Source of the DNA: an uncultured Proteiniphilum sp.
GTDB lineage: Bacteria; Bacteroidota; Bacteroidia; Bacteroidales; Dysgonomonadaceae
Direction of reading: 5' to 3'
Assembly: GCF_937873925.1 (NCBI RefSeq)
Contig: NZ_CALNAT010000189.1
Coordinates: 1-12,051 of the forward strand
DNA length: 12,051 nt
The notes below the pieces were generated by a model, which was given only the letters and a program-made list of their open reading frames with translations, made no database searches and was not told the DNA's origin. Below, piece after piece: positions 1-6,326 of this stretch; the stretch's first letter is position 1, and every line of letters starts with the position of its first letter. Both the position numbers and the translations under genes were made by a program.

Positions 1-87
1 AAAAAAGTCACATTGAAGTTTTTGCAGGGAACTATTGCGATCATGCTGATCATTGTATCATTGGCTTTAGGAGCCGGACTGATTTAA
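1..87 (+). CDS. C-terminal end of an unidentified, probably membrane-anchored protein (partial)
   Basis: Frame 1 is open from the first base and closes with tandem stops TAA TAA (85-90). It gives 28 residues beginning KKVTLKFLQGTIAIMLIIV and ending ALGAGLI. The last 20 or so residues are almost entirely hydrophobic and look like a final transmembrane helix preceded by two or three lysines, as at the C-terminus of a multi-pass permease or exporter. Too little is present to name a family. The gene is followed by 527 bp of noncoding sequence, so it is probably not co-transcribed with the regulator at 615. Whether it belongs to the same locus cannot be judged from this window. Confidence 0.6.
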   Translation, partial: KKVTLKFLQGTIAIMLIIVSLALGAGLI

Positions 88-198
88 TAAAAAATATTAT
101 TTTCTATGGCGAATAAAACAGTTATAATCAGATAGTTAAAAGTTGTTTGTAGTATTATGCCAAACATTTTATTTATCAGTTTAATAGTGAGGCTGGCA

Positions 199-225
199 AA
201 ATTTCCATCAAGCTGGTGGAAATTT
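199..225. other. Strong hairpin / near-perfect inverted repeat
   Basis: The arm AAATTTCCATCA (199-210) pairs with TGGTGGAAATTT (214-225) around a 3-nt AGC loop. This gives 12 consecutive pairs including one G-U wobble in RNA, or one mismatch in DNA. It lies 112 bp after the upstream stop codon and about 390 bp before the regulator start. The only T-run is the TTT within the 3' arm, followed by ACAAATATC, so it is not a convincing intrinsic terminator. It could be a regulator-binding palindrome, part of a structured RNA, or a dispersed palindromic repeat. Confidence 0.5.
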
Positions 226-297
226 ACAAATATCATGAAATCAGGACTCTATGATTTATCGCCAAACTGGTGACGAATTTGATAGATTGCTAAACAT

Positions 298-331
298 GTG
301 AACTTTATGAGACTTATAAAGACTCATTCAC
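298..331 (+). other. Second hairpin in the noncoding region
   Basis: CTTTAT (303-308) pairs with ATAAAG (316-321) around a 7-nt loop. The outer GTGAA (298-302) pairs with TTCAC (327-331), leaving ACTCA as a one-sided bulge. It is followed by TTTAAAAATT, a weak T-run. It may be a poor terminator for the gene ending at 87 or part of the same structured element as the hairpin at 199-225. The assignment is tentative because AT-rich sequence readily forms such pairings. Confidence 0.3.
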
Positions 332-568
332 TTTAAAAATTAGGGTTCGGTCCATTAAATCAGGAATTAACGTTATATTGACTATACGAAAAATCAATTA
401 AATCATATCTCTCACTTAGTTCGTTGAATATACTGAAGTAGATTGATTTTAAAATTAATATCCTAAAAAAATAATCATTACAAATAGATGAGAAGTAAGA
501 ATTGTTAGCCTTTTTTGTTTGTTATCATTATTTAACTAAATTAATGAGTTTTTTCTGTGAATTAATCA

Positions 569-576
569 TATTTTTG
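569..576 (+). promoter_or_regulatory. Bacteroides-type -7 box (TATTTTTG) of the regulator/symporter promoter
   Basis: TATTTTTG matches the Bacteroidota primary-sigma -7 consensus TAnnTTTG exactly. It sits 38 bp before the ATG at 615, which would place the transcription start near 581-585 and leave a leader of about 30 nt. Only a degenerate -33 element is visible (the T-rich run around 549-555, no exact TTTG). In AT-rich DNA a chance match is possible; its position just ahead of a gene and of an operator-like palindrome favours function. Confidence 0.5.
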
Positions 577-584
577 TTTGTCAT

Positions 585-597
585 TATGTAGGACATA
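585..597. promoter_or_regulatory. Candidate FadR-type operator palindrome
   Basis: TATGT-AGG-ACATA is a perfect 5-bp inverted repeat with a 3-bp spacer and contains T-n-GT-nnn-AC-n-A, the pattern recognised by many FadR-subfamily GntR proteins. It overlaps the predicted transcription start downstream of the -7 box at 569-576 and lies 17 bp before the start codon of a FadR-subfamily regulator. That is where an autorepressor would bind. I found no second copy upstream of susC, so control of the PUL genes by this site would have to act through read-through. Confidence 0.45.
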
Positions 598-614
598 TTA
601 TACTTATACAACAT

Positions 615-1364
615 ATGAAAAAAGAAGCCTTCAAGATTGAAATCAAGAATGGGACAACAACACTTGTTGACCTAGCAGAAGAAGCGATTCTCAATTACAT
701 CAAAGAGAGCCAATTAAAATCTGGAGATGAATTCCCTTTTGATGAAAGCCAACTTTCAGAACAACTCGGCGTAAGTAGAAACGTGGTTCGGGAGGCGCTA
801 AGTAGATTGAATTCATTTGGAATAATCCACAGCCGCAAGCGGAAAGGGATATATCTACAAGAGCCAGACATGAAAAAAAATCTAAGCAGAATTGTTGATC
901 CCCTCCTTCTTAGTAAAGATCGTTATCTTGATCTGCTGGAATTGAGATATATATTAGAGATTGGCATAATACCTTCTCTCTTTGAGAATCTGCAAGATAA
1001 AGACATTGAAGAACTCTACGAGGCCCTCCCCCTCCATTTAATAAAAAACAAAGACGCGCGGTTTTCCACGGAAGATGAGATAAAGTTTCATACCATCATT
1101 TACAAAATTGCTAATAATCAAACCCTGATTGATTTAATGCAGATCATCATATCCATGCGTTTCCGGCTCTATGATAGTTCAGAATTTACAATTTTCAATG
1201 AAAACTTGACGAAAAAGAATTTGAAGGCAACCCATTACGATATCGTAAAAGCATTAGAGAGTCGAGACCCGTTACGATATGAAGATATCATAAAAAGGCA
1301 TTTACTTCCTTACCACATGTATATTAAAGAGAAGCGCGGAAAAAATGATAAAGAGGTGATTTAA
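615..1364 (+). CDS. FadR-subfamily (GntR superfamily, FCD domain) transcriptional regulator
   Basis: A 249-aa cytoplasmic DNA-binding regulator. Residues 20-81 form the GntR winged helix-turn-helix, with the characteristic segment LGVSRNVVREALSRL (51-65) as recognition helix followed by a wing ending GIYL. Residues 104-235 form an all-helical FCD effector domain: it starts with the ELR motif at 109-111 and carries candidate metal/ligand residues D154, H159, H207 and H229, a pattern typical of FCD proteins that bind Zn or Ni and a carboxylate ligand. Known FCD regulators respond to acidic sugars or organic acids such as uronates, lactate or sialic acid; which applies here is unknown. The start is the first in-frame ATG, consistent with the family's short N-terminal arm, and no Shine-Dalgarno is evident. 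It precedes the symporter gene by 12 bp, so the two are probably co-transcribed. Autoregulation through the palindrome at 585-597 is inferred. Confidence 0.92.
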   Translation: MKKEAFKIEIKNGTTTLVDLAEEAILNYIKESQLKSGDEFPFDESQLSEQLGVSRNVVREALSRLNSFGIIHSRKRKGIYLQEPDMKKNLSRIVDPLLLSKDRYLDLLELRYILEIGIIPSLFENLQDKDIEELYEALPLHLIKNKDARFSTEDEIKFHTIIYKIANNQTLIDLMQIIISMRFRLYDSSEFTIFNENLTKKNLKATHYDIVKALESRDPLRYEDIIKRHLLPYHMYIKEKRGKNDKEVI

Positions 1365-1376
1365 AGGAAAAAAAGC

Positions 1377-2852
1377 ATGAATTTTTCGATTTTAGATTGG
1401 AGTATAGTCATCGTATATATCTTGTTAATGTTATTAATTGGATACCTATCTTCCAGGAAAAATAAAACGGTTGAAGATTATATTTTGGGCGGCAAAACAA
1501 TGAATTCGTTTTCGATAGGAATTTCATTGTTTGCCACCCTATTCAGTACTTTAAGTTACTTGTCTTACCCGGGAGAGATGATTAAATATGGACCCGTATT
1601 TCTCGCGGGAATTCTTGCTTTACCAGTCGCGAACTGGCTCGTTGGAAGATTTCTCATTCCCAAATTCATGCAAATGAACGTCAAAAGTGCGTATGAAATT
1701 TTAGAAGTCAAGATTGGGCCTGCCACCCGAAATCTCGCGGTTTTATTTTTCCTTTCGTTGCGGTTTTTATGGATGACTACCATAATCTATGCGACAGTAG
1801 ATGTTGCTCTCGTACCTATACTTGATATTAACCGTCCACTAATTCCGGTTATAAGTGTTGTTTTGTCCCTTCTAACCGTTATCTACACATCACTGGGAGG
1901 CATGAACGCCGTGGTTAAGACAGATGTTGTCCAATCTTTTATAATGTTTTTCGGCCTTATATTGACAATCATTTTTGTCCATGTCCAACTTGGTGCCGAC
2001 CAGAAACTCTTCGATCCTGAGATTTATACCCATTGGGAACCCGTTAACTGGGGAATACACCCGACTAAACGAATGACCGTGGGAAATATTTTTATTTTGA
2101 TTTTAGTGATACAATTGTGTACCGCCGGATCAGATCAAATGGCAATTCAAAGATACCTATCCACGAAAAGCGTGAAAGATGCTACTTCATCGTATAATGT
2201 TTCTCTCTGGGGTGGAGGGCTTATTAAGATTCTACTGGCATTCGCCGGCATCTGTATTATGGCCTATTTTTTTCATAACCCGGAGATACTCGGGGATGGT
2301 GCCATCGCGGATAATGCAGACTCTCTATTCCCCTTGTATATCCGTGTAGGGCTTCCATCGGGATTAACAGGCTTGATTACCGCCGGGTTGTTGGCCGCTG
2401 CCATGTCGAGCTTATCCTCCGGTTTAAATTCAACCTCTACCGTGATAATGGAAGATGTCATCAAAAAACGGAAAAAAGTTCAAAGCAAACTAGTCAATGA
2501 AAAAAGAGAATTTAAACTGATAAAAAGGCTAACCTTAACCCTTGGAATACTGGTCGCCCTTTCCACTTTTTTCCTGCCCTATGTCACCGGCAACCTGTTT
2601 GATGTGATCCAACGAGTGGTAAACTTGGTGGTAGCACCGCTTTTTGTTTTGTTCATAATGGCTCTATTCGTGCCTTTTGCTACAGACAGAAGCACGGTAT
2701 GGGCAGGAGTAAGTTCATTAGTTATTGCAATTTTAATTGCTTTTTTCGAGATTTTTGGAATTTCCTCTTTGTGGATTACTCCCTTATCCCTTCTTGGGGG
2801 AACAATTATAGGGATATTGCTTAGCTACGTTGACAAAAAACACGGACAATAA
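1377..2852 (+). CDS. Sodium:solute symporter (SSS family), probable sugar or sugar-acid importer
   Basis: A 491-aa inner-membrane protein of the usual SSS length, with about 13 hydrophobic segments. Family landmarks are the N-terminal YILGGK (35-40) and SYPGEM near 63-68 in the substrate/Na+ region. GGMNAVVKTDVVQ (174-186) matches the SSS consensus, GSDQMAIQRYL (251-261) is the conserved QR segment, and AAAMSSLSSGLNSTSTV (340-356) corresponds to the helix that supplies serine ligands to the second sodium site. Role by family: Na+-coupled uptake of a small solute such as a monosaccharide, sugar acid or amino acid. The substrate cannot be read from sequence. The start at 1377 is supported by a rare clear Shine-Dalgarno (AAGGA, 1364-1368) 8 nt upstream, overlapping the regulator's stop codon. 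Its position between an FCD regulator and SusCD suggests it imports the monomer released by this PUL. Confidence 0.92.
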   Translation: MNFSILDWSIVIVYILLMLLIGYLSSRKNKTVEDYILGGKTMNSFSIGISLFATLFSTLSYLSYPGEMIKYGPVFLAGILALPVANWLVGRFLIPKFMQMNVKSAYEILEVKIGPATRNLAVLFFLSLRFLWMTTIIYATVDVALVPILDINRPLIPVISVVLSLLTVIYTSLGGMNAVVKTDVVQSFIMFFGLILTIIFVHVQLGADQKLFDPEIYTHWEPVNWGIHPTKRMTVGNIFILILVIQLCTAGSDQMAIQRYLSTKSVKDATSSYNVSLWGGGLIKILLAFAGICIMAYFFHNPEILGDGAIADNADSLFPLYIRVGLPSGLTGLITAGLLAAAMSSLSSGLNSTSTVIMEDVIKKRKKVQSKLVNEKREFKLIKRLTLTLGILVALSTFFLPYVTGNLFDVIQRVVNLVVAPLFVLFIMALFVPFATDRSTVWAGVSSLVIAILIAFFEIFGISSLWITPLSLLGGTIIGILLSYVDKKHGQ

Positions 2853-2967
2853 TGCATAAATATAGATAGATTATAAATAAATCTCAAATTATCTCGCCTA
2901 TGGAAGTAAAACAAGAATGTAAATTAAGAAATGAAATGTACGGTAAACAGTCTGTAACGCGGTTAAA

Positions 2968-3040
2968 TAAAAAAAGCCGAACGAATGGGCAAAAAACGTT
3001 CGGCTGACCAATTCTAATTACTGGGTTAAATAATTAAAAT
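2968..3040 (-). ncRNA. Candidate cis-antisense small RNA over the susC leader
   Basis: On the minus strand a perfect -7 box (TAACTTTG, 3052-3045) is followed about 40 nt downstream by a 9-bp hairpin and a T-run (3005-2969). A transcript starting around 3038-3041 and ending near 2968 would be about 70 nt and wholly complementary to the susC leader immediately upstream of its ATG. Established precedent: Bacteroides PULs carry short antisense RNAs of the DonS type opposite susC leaders that repress the PUL. Those described are mainly in sigma/anti-sigma-controlled PULs, whereas this one sits beside a GntR regulator. No good -33 element is visible on the minus strand, so existence and ends are inferred. 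Confidence 0.45.
2969..3005 (-). terminator. Intrinsic terminator reading on the minus strand
   Basis: AGCCGAACG (2975-2983) and CGTTCGGCT (2997-3005) are exact inverted repeats forming a 9-bp, GC-containing stem with a 13-nt loop. On the minus strand the stem is followed by a run of six more T (complement of the A-run 2969-2974), the form of a Rho-independent terminator. On the plus strand the A-run precedes the hairpin and the 3' side reads GACCAATTC with no T-run, so it would not stop the symporter transcript efficiently. No minus-strand protein gene lies to the right, so the terminator needs another client: the antisense RNA proposed here. Confidence 0.7.
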
Positions 3041-3044
3041 CATT

Positions 3045-3052
3045 CAAAGTTA
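3045..3052 (-). promoter_or_regulatory. Minus-strand Bacteroides-type -7 box overlapping the susC start codon
   Basis: CAAAGTTA on the plus strand is TAACTTTG on the minus strand, an exact match to TAnnTTTG. Its last base is the A of the susC ATG. It is the only CAAAnnTA in 2853-3060. The expected -33 TTTG, 19-21 bp further upstream on the minus strand (plus positions about 3072-3077), is absent, so activity may be weak or need an activator. Confidence 0.4.
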
Positions 3053-6000
3053 TGAATAAATACTCTATTGATGGGAATAAGATAGTCAATAATACCAAAC
3101 AAGCGTTAAGAAGTGTAGCGATAACCTTAATGATGATGTTCTCTGCTATAGCCATTTCGCACGCGGTAAATGGTTATTCGAGTGGAAAATGGATTGAGGA
3201 GGCAAGAGAAGCCGAAGATATTTATCAGCAACAGAGAAGAGTACGGGGTGTAGTAACCGATAAGGAAGGAGAAGCCTTGCCAGGTGCTACCGTCGTTATT
3301 GATGGCACTACGAAGGGCGTGATCACGGATATCGACGGCGCTTACTCTATTGATGTTGACCCTAGCGACAAGCTGGTTTTCTCTTTCGTCGGTATGGAAA
3401 ACCAAACCATTGAAGTAGGAACTTCAACCACGATTAACGTTACGATGCAGGACAAAATCGATGAACTAGAGGAAGTGACAATCGTCGCTTTTGGAAAACA
3501 GAAGAAAGAGAGTGTCATCTCTTCTATTTCTACGGTAAATACAGCTGATTTAAAAATTCCTTCAAGTAATTTATCAACAGCATTCGCGGGGAAAATTGCC
3601 GGGATGATTTCCTATCAAACAAGTGGGGAACCCGGGCAGGACGATGCAAATTATTTTGTTCGTGGAATAACTACTTTTGGAACAGGAAAAGTTGACCCTC
3701 TCATTCTGATTGATAATATGGAGGTTAATTCAAGCGATTTAAATCGCTTGAATCCAGACGATATACAAAGTTTTTCTGTATTAAAGGATGCTACTGCAAC
3801 AGCTTTATACGGAGCGAGAGGAGCAAATGGTGTAATATTAGTTACTACCAAAGAGGGGAGCGAGGGGAAAGTAAGAGTGTCAGTGAGGGTTGAGAACTCT
3901 TTCTCTCAACCTACAACCGAAATCGAAATGGCAGATCCAATCACTTATATGAGAATGTCGAATGAAGCCTCACAATCCCGTGGAAGTTTAAATCCATTAG
4001 TGTATTCGAACGAGAAAATAGATAATACTATAAAAAACACCAATCCTTATGTATATCCTGCTGTTGACTGGAGAGGGCTAACAATTAAAGATTACACAAT
4101 GAACCAACGTTTCAATCTGAACATATCAGGTGGAGGAAATATTTCCAGGTATTATATTGCAGGATCATTCACACAAGATAACGGAATTCTAAAGGTTGAC
4201 AAACGGAATAATTTTAATAACAATATTAATTTAAAAAAATACTCAATCAGATCCAATATTAATATAAATCTCACCAAAACTACCGAAGCTATAGTTCGTG
4301 TACATGGTGCCTTCGATGATTATATTGGCCCTATCAGTGGAGGGAGTACAGTGTATAGTCAAAATCTCAAGGTAAGCCCGGTCAGATTTCCGGCATATTA
4401 CGAACCAGATGAAACATATGCTTTATCTCAGCACATTTTATTTGGGAATGCTGGAGAGGGGGGTGAATATTTGAATCCTTATGCCGAAATGATAAAGGGA
4501 TACAAGGAAACAAGAAATACAGTTATGATGGCCCAAGGTGAACTTAATCAGGATCTTAGCATGATAACTCCTGGACTCGCTGCACGAATTTTAGCCAATG
4601 CCACATCATACTCTTACTTCGATTTGCAACGTAGCTATAATCCGTATTACTATAATATTGCCAGTTACGATAGAGTCACAAATAAATATTCATTGGTTGA
4701 ATTAAATCCTTTATCTGGAACAGAATACCTGGGGTATAGCGAAGGGGGGAAAAGCGTATCACGGCAATTTTATTCCGAAATGTCCTTATCATACGATAGG
4801 ATATTTGATAGACATGGAGTAAGTGGAATGCTGATATTTTTAACGAGAGAGCAACTGACAGGCAATGCCGGCAATTTGTCAAACTCGTTACCTCATAGAA
4901 ACCTGGGACTATCAGGCCGTTTTACATATAATTACGACAGTAGGTATTTCTCTGAATTCAACTTTGGGTATAATGGCTCTGAAAAATTTGACAAAAATCA
5001 CCGTTGGGGTTTTTTCCCTTCATTAGGATTAGGGTGGATTATTTCAAATGAAAATTTCTGGGGCGGGGATATTTTGGATAATATTTCTTTGCTAAAATTA
5101 CGTGGGACTTATGGATTAGTAGGCAATGATGCTATAGGGGCAGAACGTTTTTTTTACTTATCAAGAGTAAACATTGGAGGGGGTGAAGGGTATAGTTTGG
5201 GATATGACTTTAGTGGTAAAAGTAGAACCGGAGTCTCAATTTCACACTATTCAAATCCGGCTATTGGATGGGAGGTTTCTTATAAAGCTAATTTGGCAAT
5301 AGAGCTTGGGCTTTTTAAAGATAAATTCAACGTTATCGCGGAGGTATTCAAAGAAAGAAGAACAAATATTCTTCAGACACGTGCAGATATTCCAACAACA
5401 ATGGGATTATGGAGTACGCCTCAGGCTAATATAGGTGAAGCTTCCGGAAGGGGTTTTGAACTTGAATTAGATTATAAACAATCTTTTTCCAACGATTTTT
5501 GGGTAACGGTTAGGGGAAATTTTACATACGCACGATCATTATTTGAAAAGTATGAAGAACCTGATTATTGGTTTGCTCCATGGAAATCCAGAGTGGGACA
5601 ACCTATTTCTCAACTGTGGGGATATGTTGCGGAAAGGCTTTTTATTGATGATGCTGACGTGTTGAATTCTCCTATTCAAGATTTTGGAGAATATGGACCG
5701 GGTGACATAAAATATAAAGACATTAATAATGATGGTGTTATTAATACATTGGATCAAGTCCCTATTGGTTTTCCTACTACGCCTGAAATTAATTATGGGT
5801 TTGGTACATCCATAGGATACAAAAATTTTGATTTTTCGTTTTTCTTTCACGGATCCGCAAGGTCATCTTTTTGGATCGATTCAGGCGCAATGTCTCCTTT
5901 TATCAGGTCAGGACGAGAAGAAACAGGTCTTGCAAAATTTATTGCAGATGACTACTGGTCTTATTCTACACAAAATCCCTTAGCCAAATGGCCGAAATTA

Positions 6001-6270
6001 TCTTTATATAAAATTAATAACAATAACGAAAGAAGTACCTGGTTCATGAGGAACGGATCATATTTACGACTTAAAAATGTTGAGATAGGTTATTCACTTC
6101 CAAATAATCTTGTAAATAAAATAAAATTAGAAACATGTCGAATTTATTTAAATGGATCAAATTTATTTCTGCTGAGCAAATTTGATATTTGGGATATTGA
6201 ATTAGGAGGTAACGGGCTTAACTATCCGTTACAGAGAGTGGCAAATTTAGGGATTAATATTTCATTTTAA
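3052..6270 (+). CDS. SusC/RagA-family TonB-dependent outer-membrane glycan transporter
   Basis: A 1072-aa outer-membrane barrel that, with the SusD partner encoded next, imports glycans using TonB-transmitted energy. Order: signal sequence with a long basic N-region (hydrophobic core about 21-38); a charged linker (45-62); a CarboxypepD_reg-like beta-sandwich (about 63-132, with GVVTDKEGEALPGATV); a TonB-box-like segment EEVTIVAFG (140-148); a plug domain (about 152-268) ending in the SusC signature VLKDATATALYGARGANG (243-260); then a beta barrel with C-terminal Phe as recognised by the BAM machinery. Residues 884-901 (GDIKYKDINNDGVIN followed by a further Asp) form the EF-hand-like calcium-loop motif common in SusC extracellular loops. 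There is no STN domain, so direct signalling to an anti-sigma factor is unlikely. The ATG overlaps a minus-strand promoter box. Base composition is higher in GC over the first 500 bp or so than in much of the barrel. Confidence 0.95.
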   Translation: MNKYSIDGNKIVNNTKQALRSVAITLMMMFSAIAISHAVNGYSSGKWIEEAREAEDIYQQQRRVRGVVTDKEGEALPGATVVIDGTTKGVITDIDGAYSIDVDPSDKLVFSFVGMENQTIEVGTSTTINVTMQDKIDELEEVTIVAFGKQKKESVISSISTVNTADLKIPSSNLSTAFAGKIAGMISYQTSGEPGQDDANYFVRGITTFGTGKVDPLILIDNMEVNSSDLNRLNPDDIQSFSVLKDATATALYGARGANGVILVTTKEGSEGKVRVSVRVENSFSQPTTEIEMADPITYMRMSNEASQSRGSLNPLVYSNEKIDNTIKNTNPYVYPAVDWRGLTIKDYTMNQRFNLNISGGGNISRYYIAGSFTQDNGILKVDKRNNFNNNINLKKYSIRSNININLTKTTEAIVRVHGAFDDYIGPISGGSTVYSQNLKVSPVRFPAYYEPDETYALSQHILFGNAGEGGEYLNPYAEMIKGYKETRNTVMMAQGELNQDLSMITPGLAARILANATSYSYFDLQRSYNPYYYNIASYDRVTNKYSLVELNPLSGTEYLGYSEGGKSVSRQFYSEMSLSYDRIFDRHGVSGMLIFLTREQLTGNAGNLSNSLPHRNLGLSGRFTYNYDSRYFSEFNFGYNGSEKFDKNHRWGFFPSLGLGWIISNENFWGGDILDNISLLKLRGTYGLVGNDAIGAERFFYLSRVNIGGGEGYSLGYDFSGKSRTGVSISHYSNPAIGWEVSYKANLAIELGLFKDKFNVIAEVFKERRTNILQTRADIPTTMGLWSTPQANIGEASGRGFELELDYKQSFSNDFWVTVRGNFTYARSLFEKYEEPDYWFAPWKSRVGQPISQLWGYVAERLFIDDADVLNSPIQDFGEYGPGDIKYKDINNDGVINTLDQVPIGFPTTPEINYGFGTSIGYKNFDFSFFFHGSARSSFWIDSGAMSPFIRSGREETGLAKFIADDYWSYSTQNPLAKWPKLSLYKINNNNERSTWFMRNGSYLRLKNVEIGYSLPNNLVNKIKLETCRIYLNGSNLFLLSKFDIWDIELGGNGLNYPLQRVANLGINISF

Positions 6271-6326
6271 CTGCCTGTAATTTGGTGTCTTATTAAGAAA
6301 AAATGAACTTTTGTAAAAAAAACAAT

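Larger units (their letters stand above)
88..614. other. 527-bp noncoding region upstream of the regulator gene
   Basis: No convincing gene is present: stops are frequent in all frames and the longest plus-strand ATG frame I followed is 38 codons (157-273). The left half contains hairpin-forming sequences (199-225, a smaller one around 256-273, and 298-331). It also has three loosely similar segments starting CTGG and ending in ATTT (193-204, 213-225, 267-280). The middle (about 340-500) is plain AT-rich sequence with nothing I can interpret. The right end holds the probable regulator promoter and operator. I see no classical terminator with a separate T-run for the gene ending at 87. Confidence 0.6.

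Noticed and set aside
157..273. A 38-codon ATG-initiated frame (MPNILFISLI..., ending at TGA 271-273) in the noncoding region.
   Set aside because: It runs through the hairpin at 199-225, has no ribosome-binding signal and resembles no family I know; most likely chance.
442..459. AT-only palindrome (ATTGATTTT followed by AAAATTAAT, one mismatch).
   Set aside because: Low-complexity AT sequence makes such palindromes common; nothing around it suggests a function.
2975..3005. The hairpin as a plus-strand terminator for the symporter gene.
   Set aside because: On the plus strand the A-run precedes the stem and the 3' side has no T-run; the terminator geometry is right only for the minus strand.
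6303..6326. ATG at 6303 as the susD start.
   Set aside because: It would put eight residues including a stray Cys ahead of an otherwise standard lipoprotein signal; ATG 6327 fits better.
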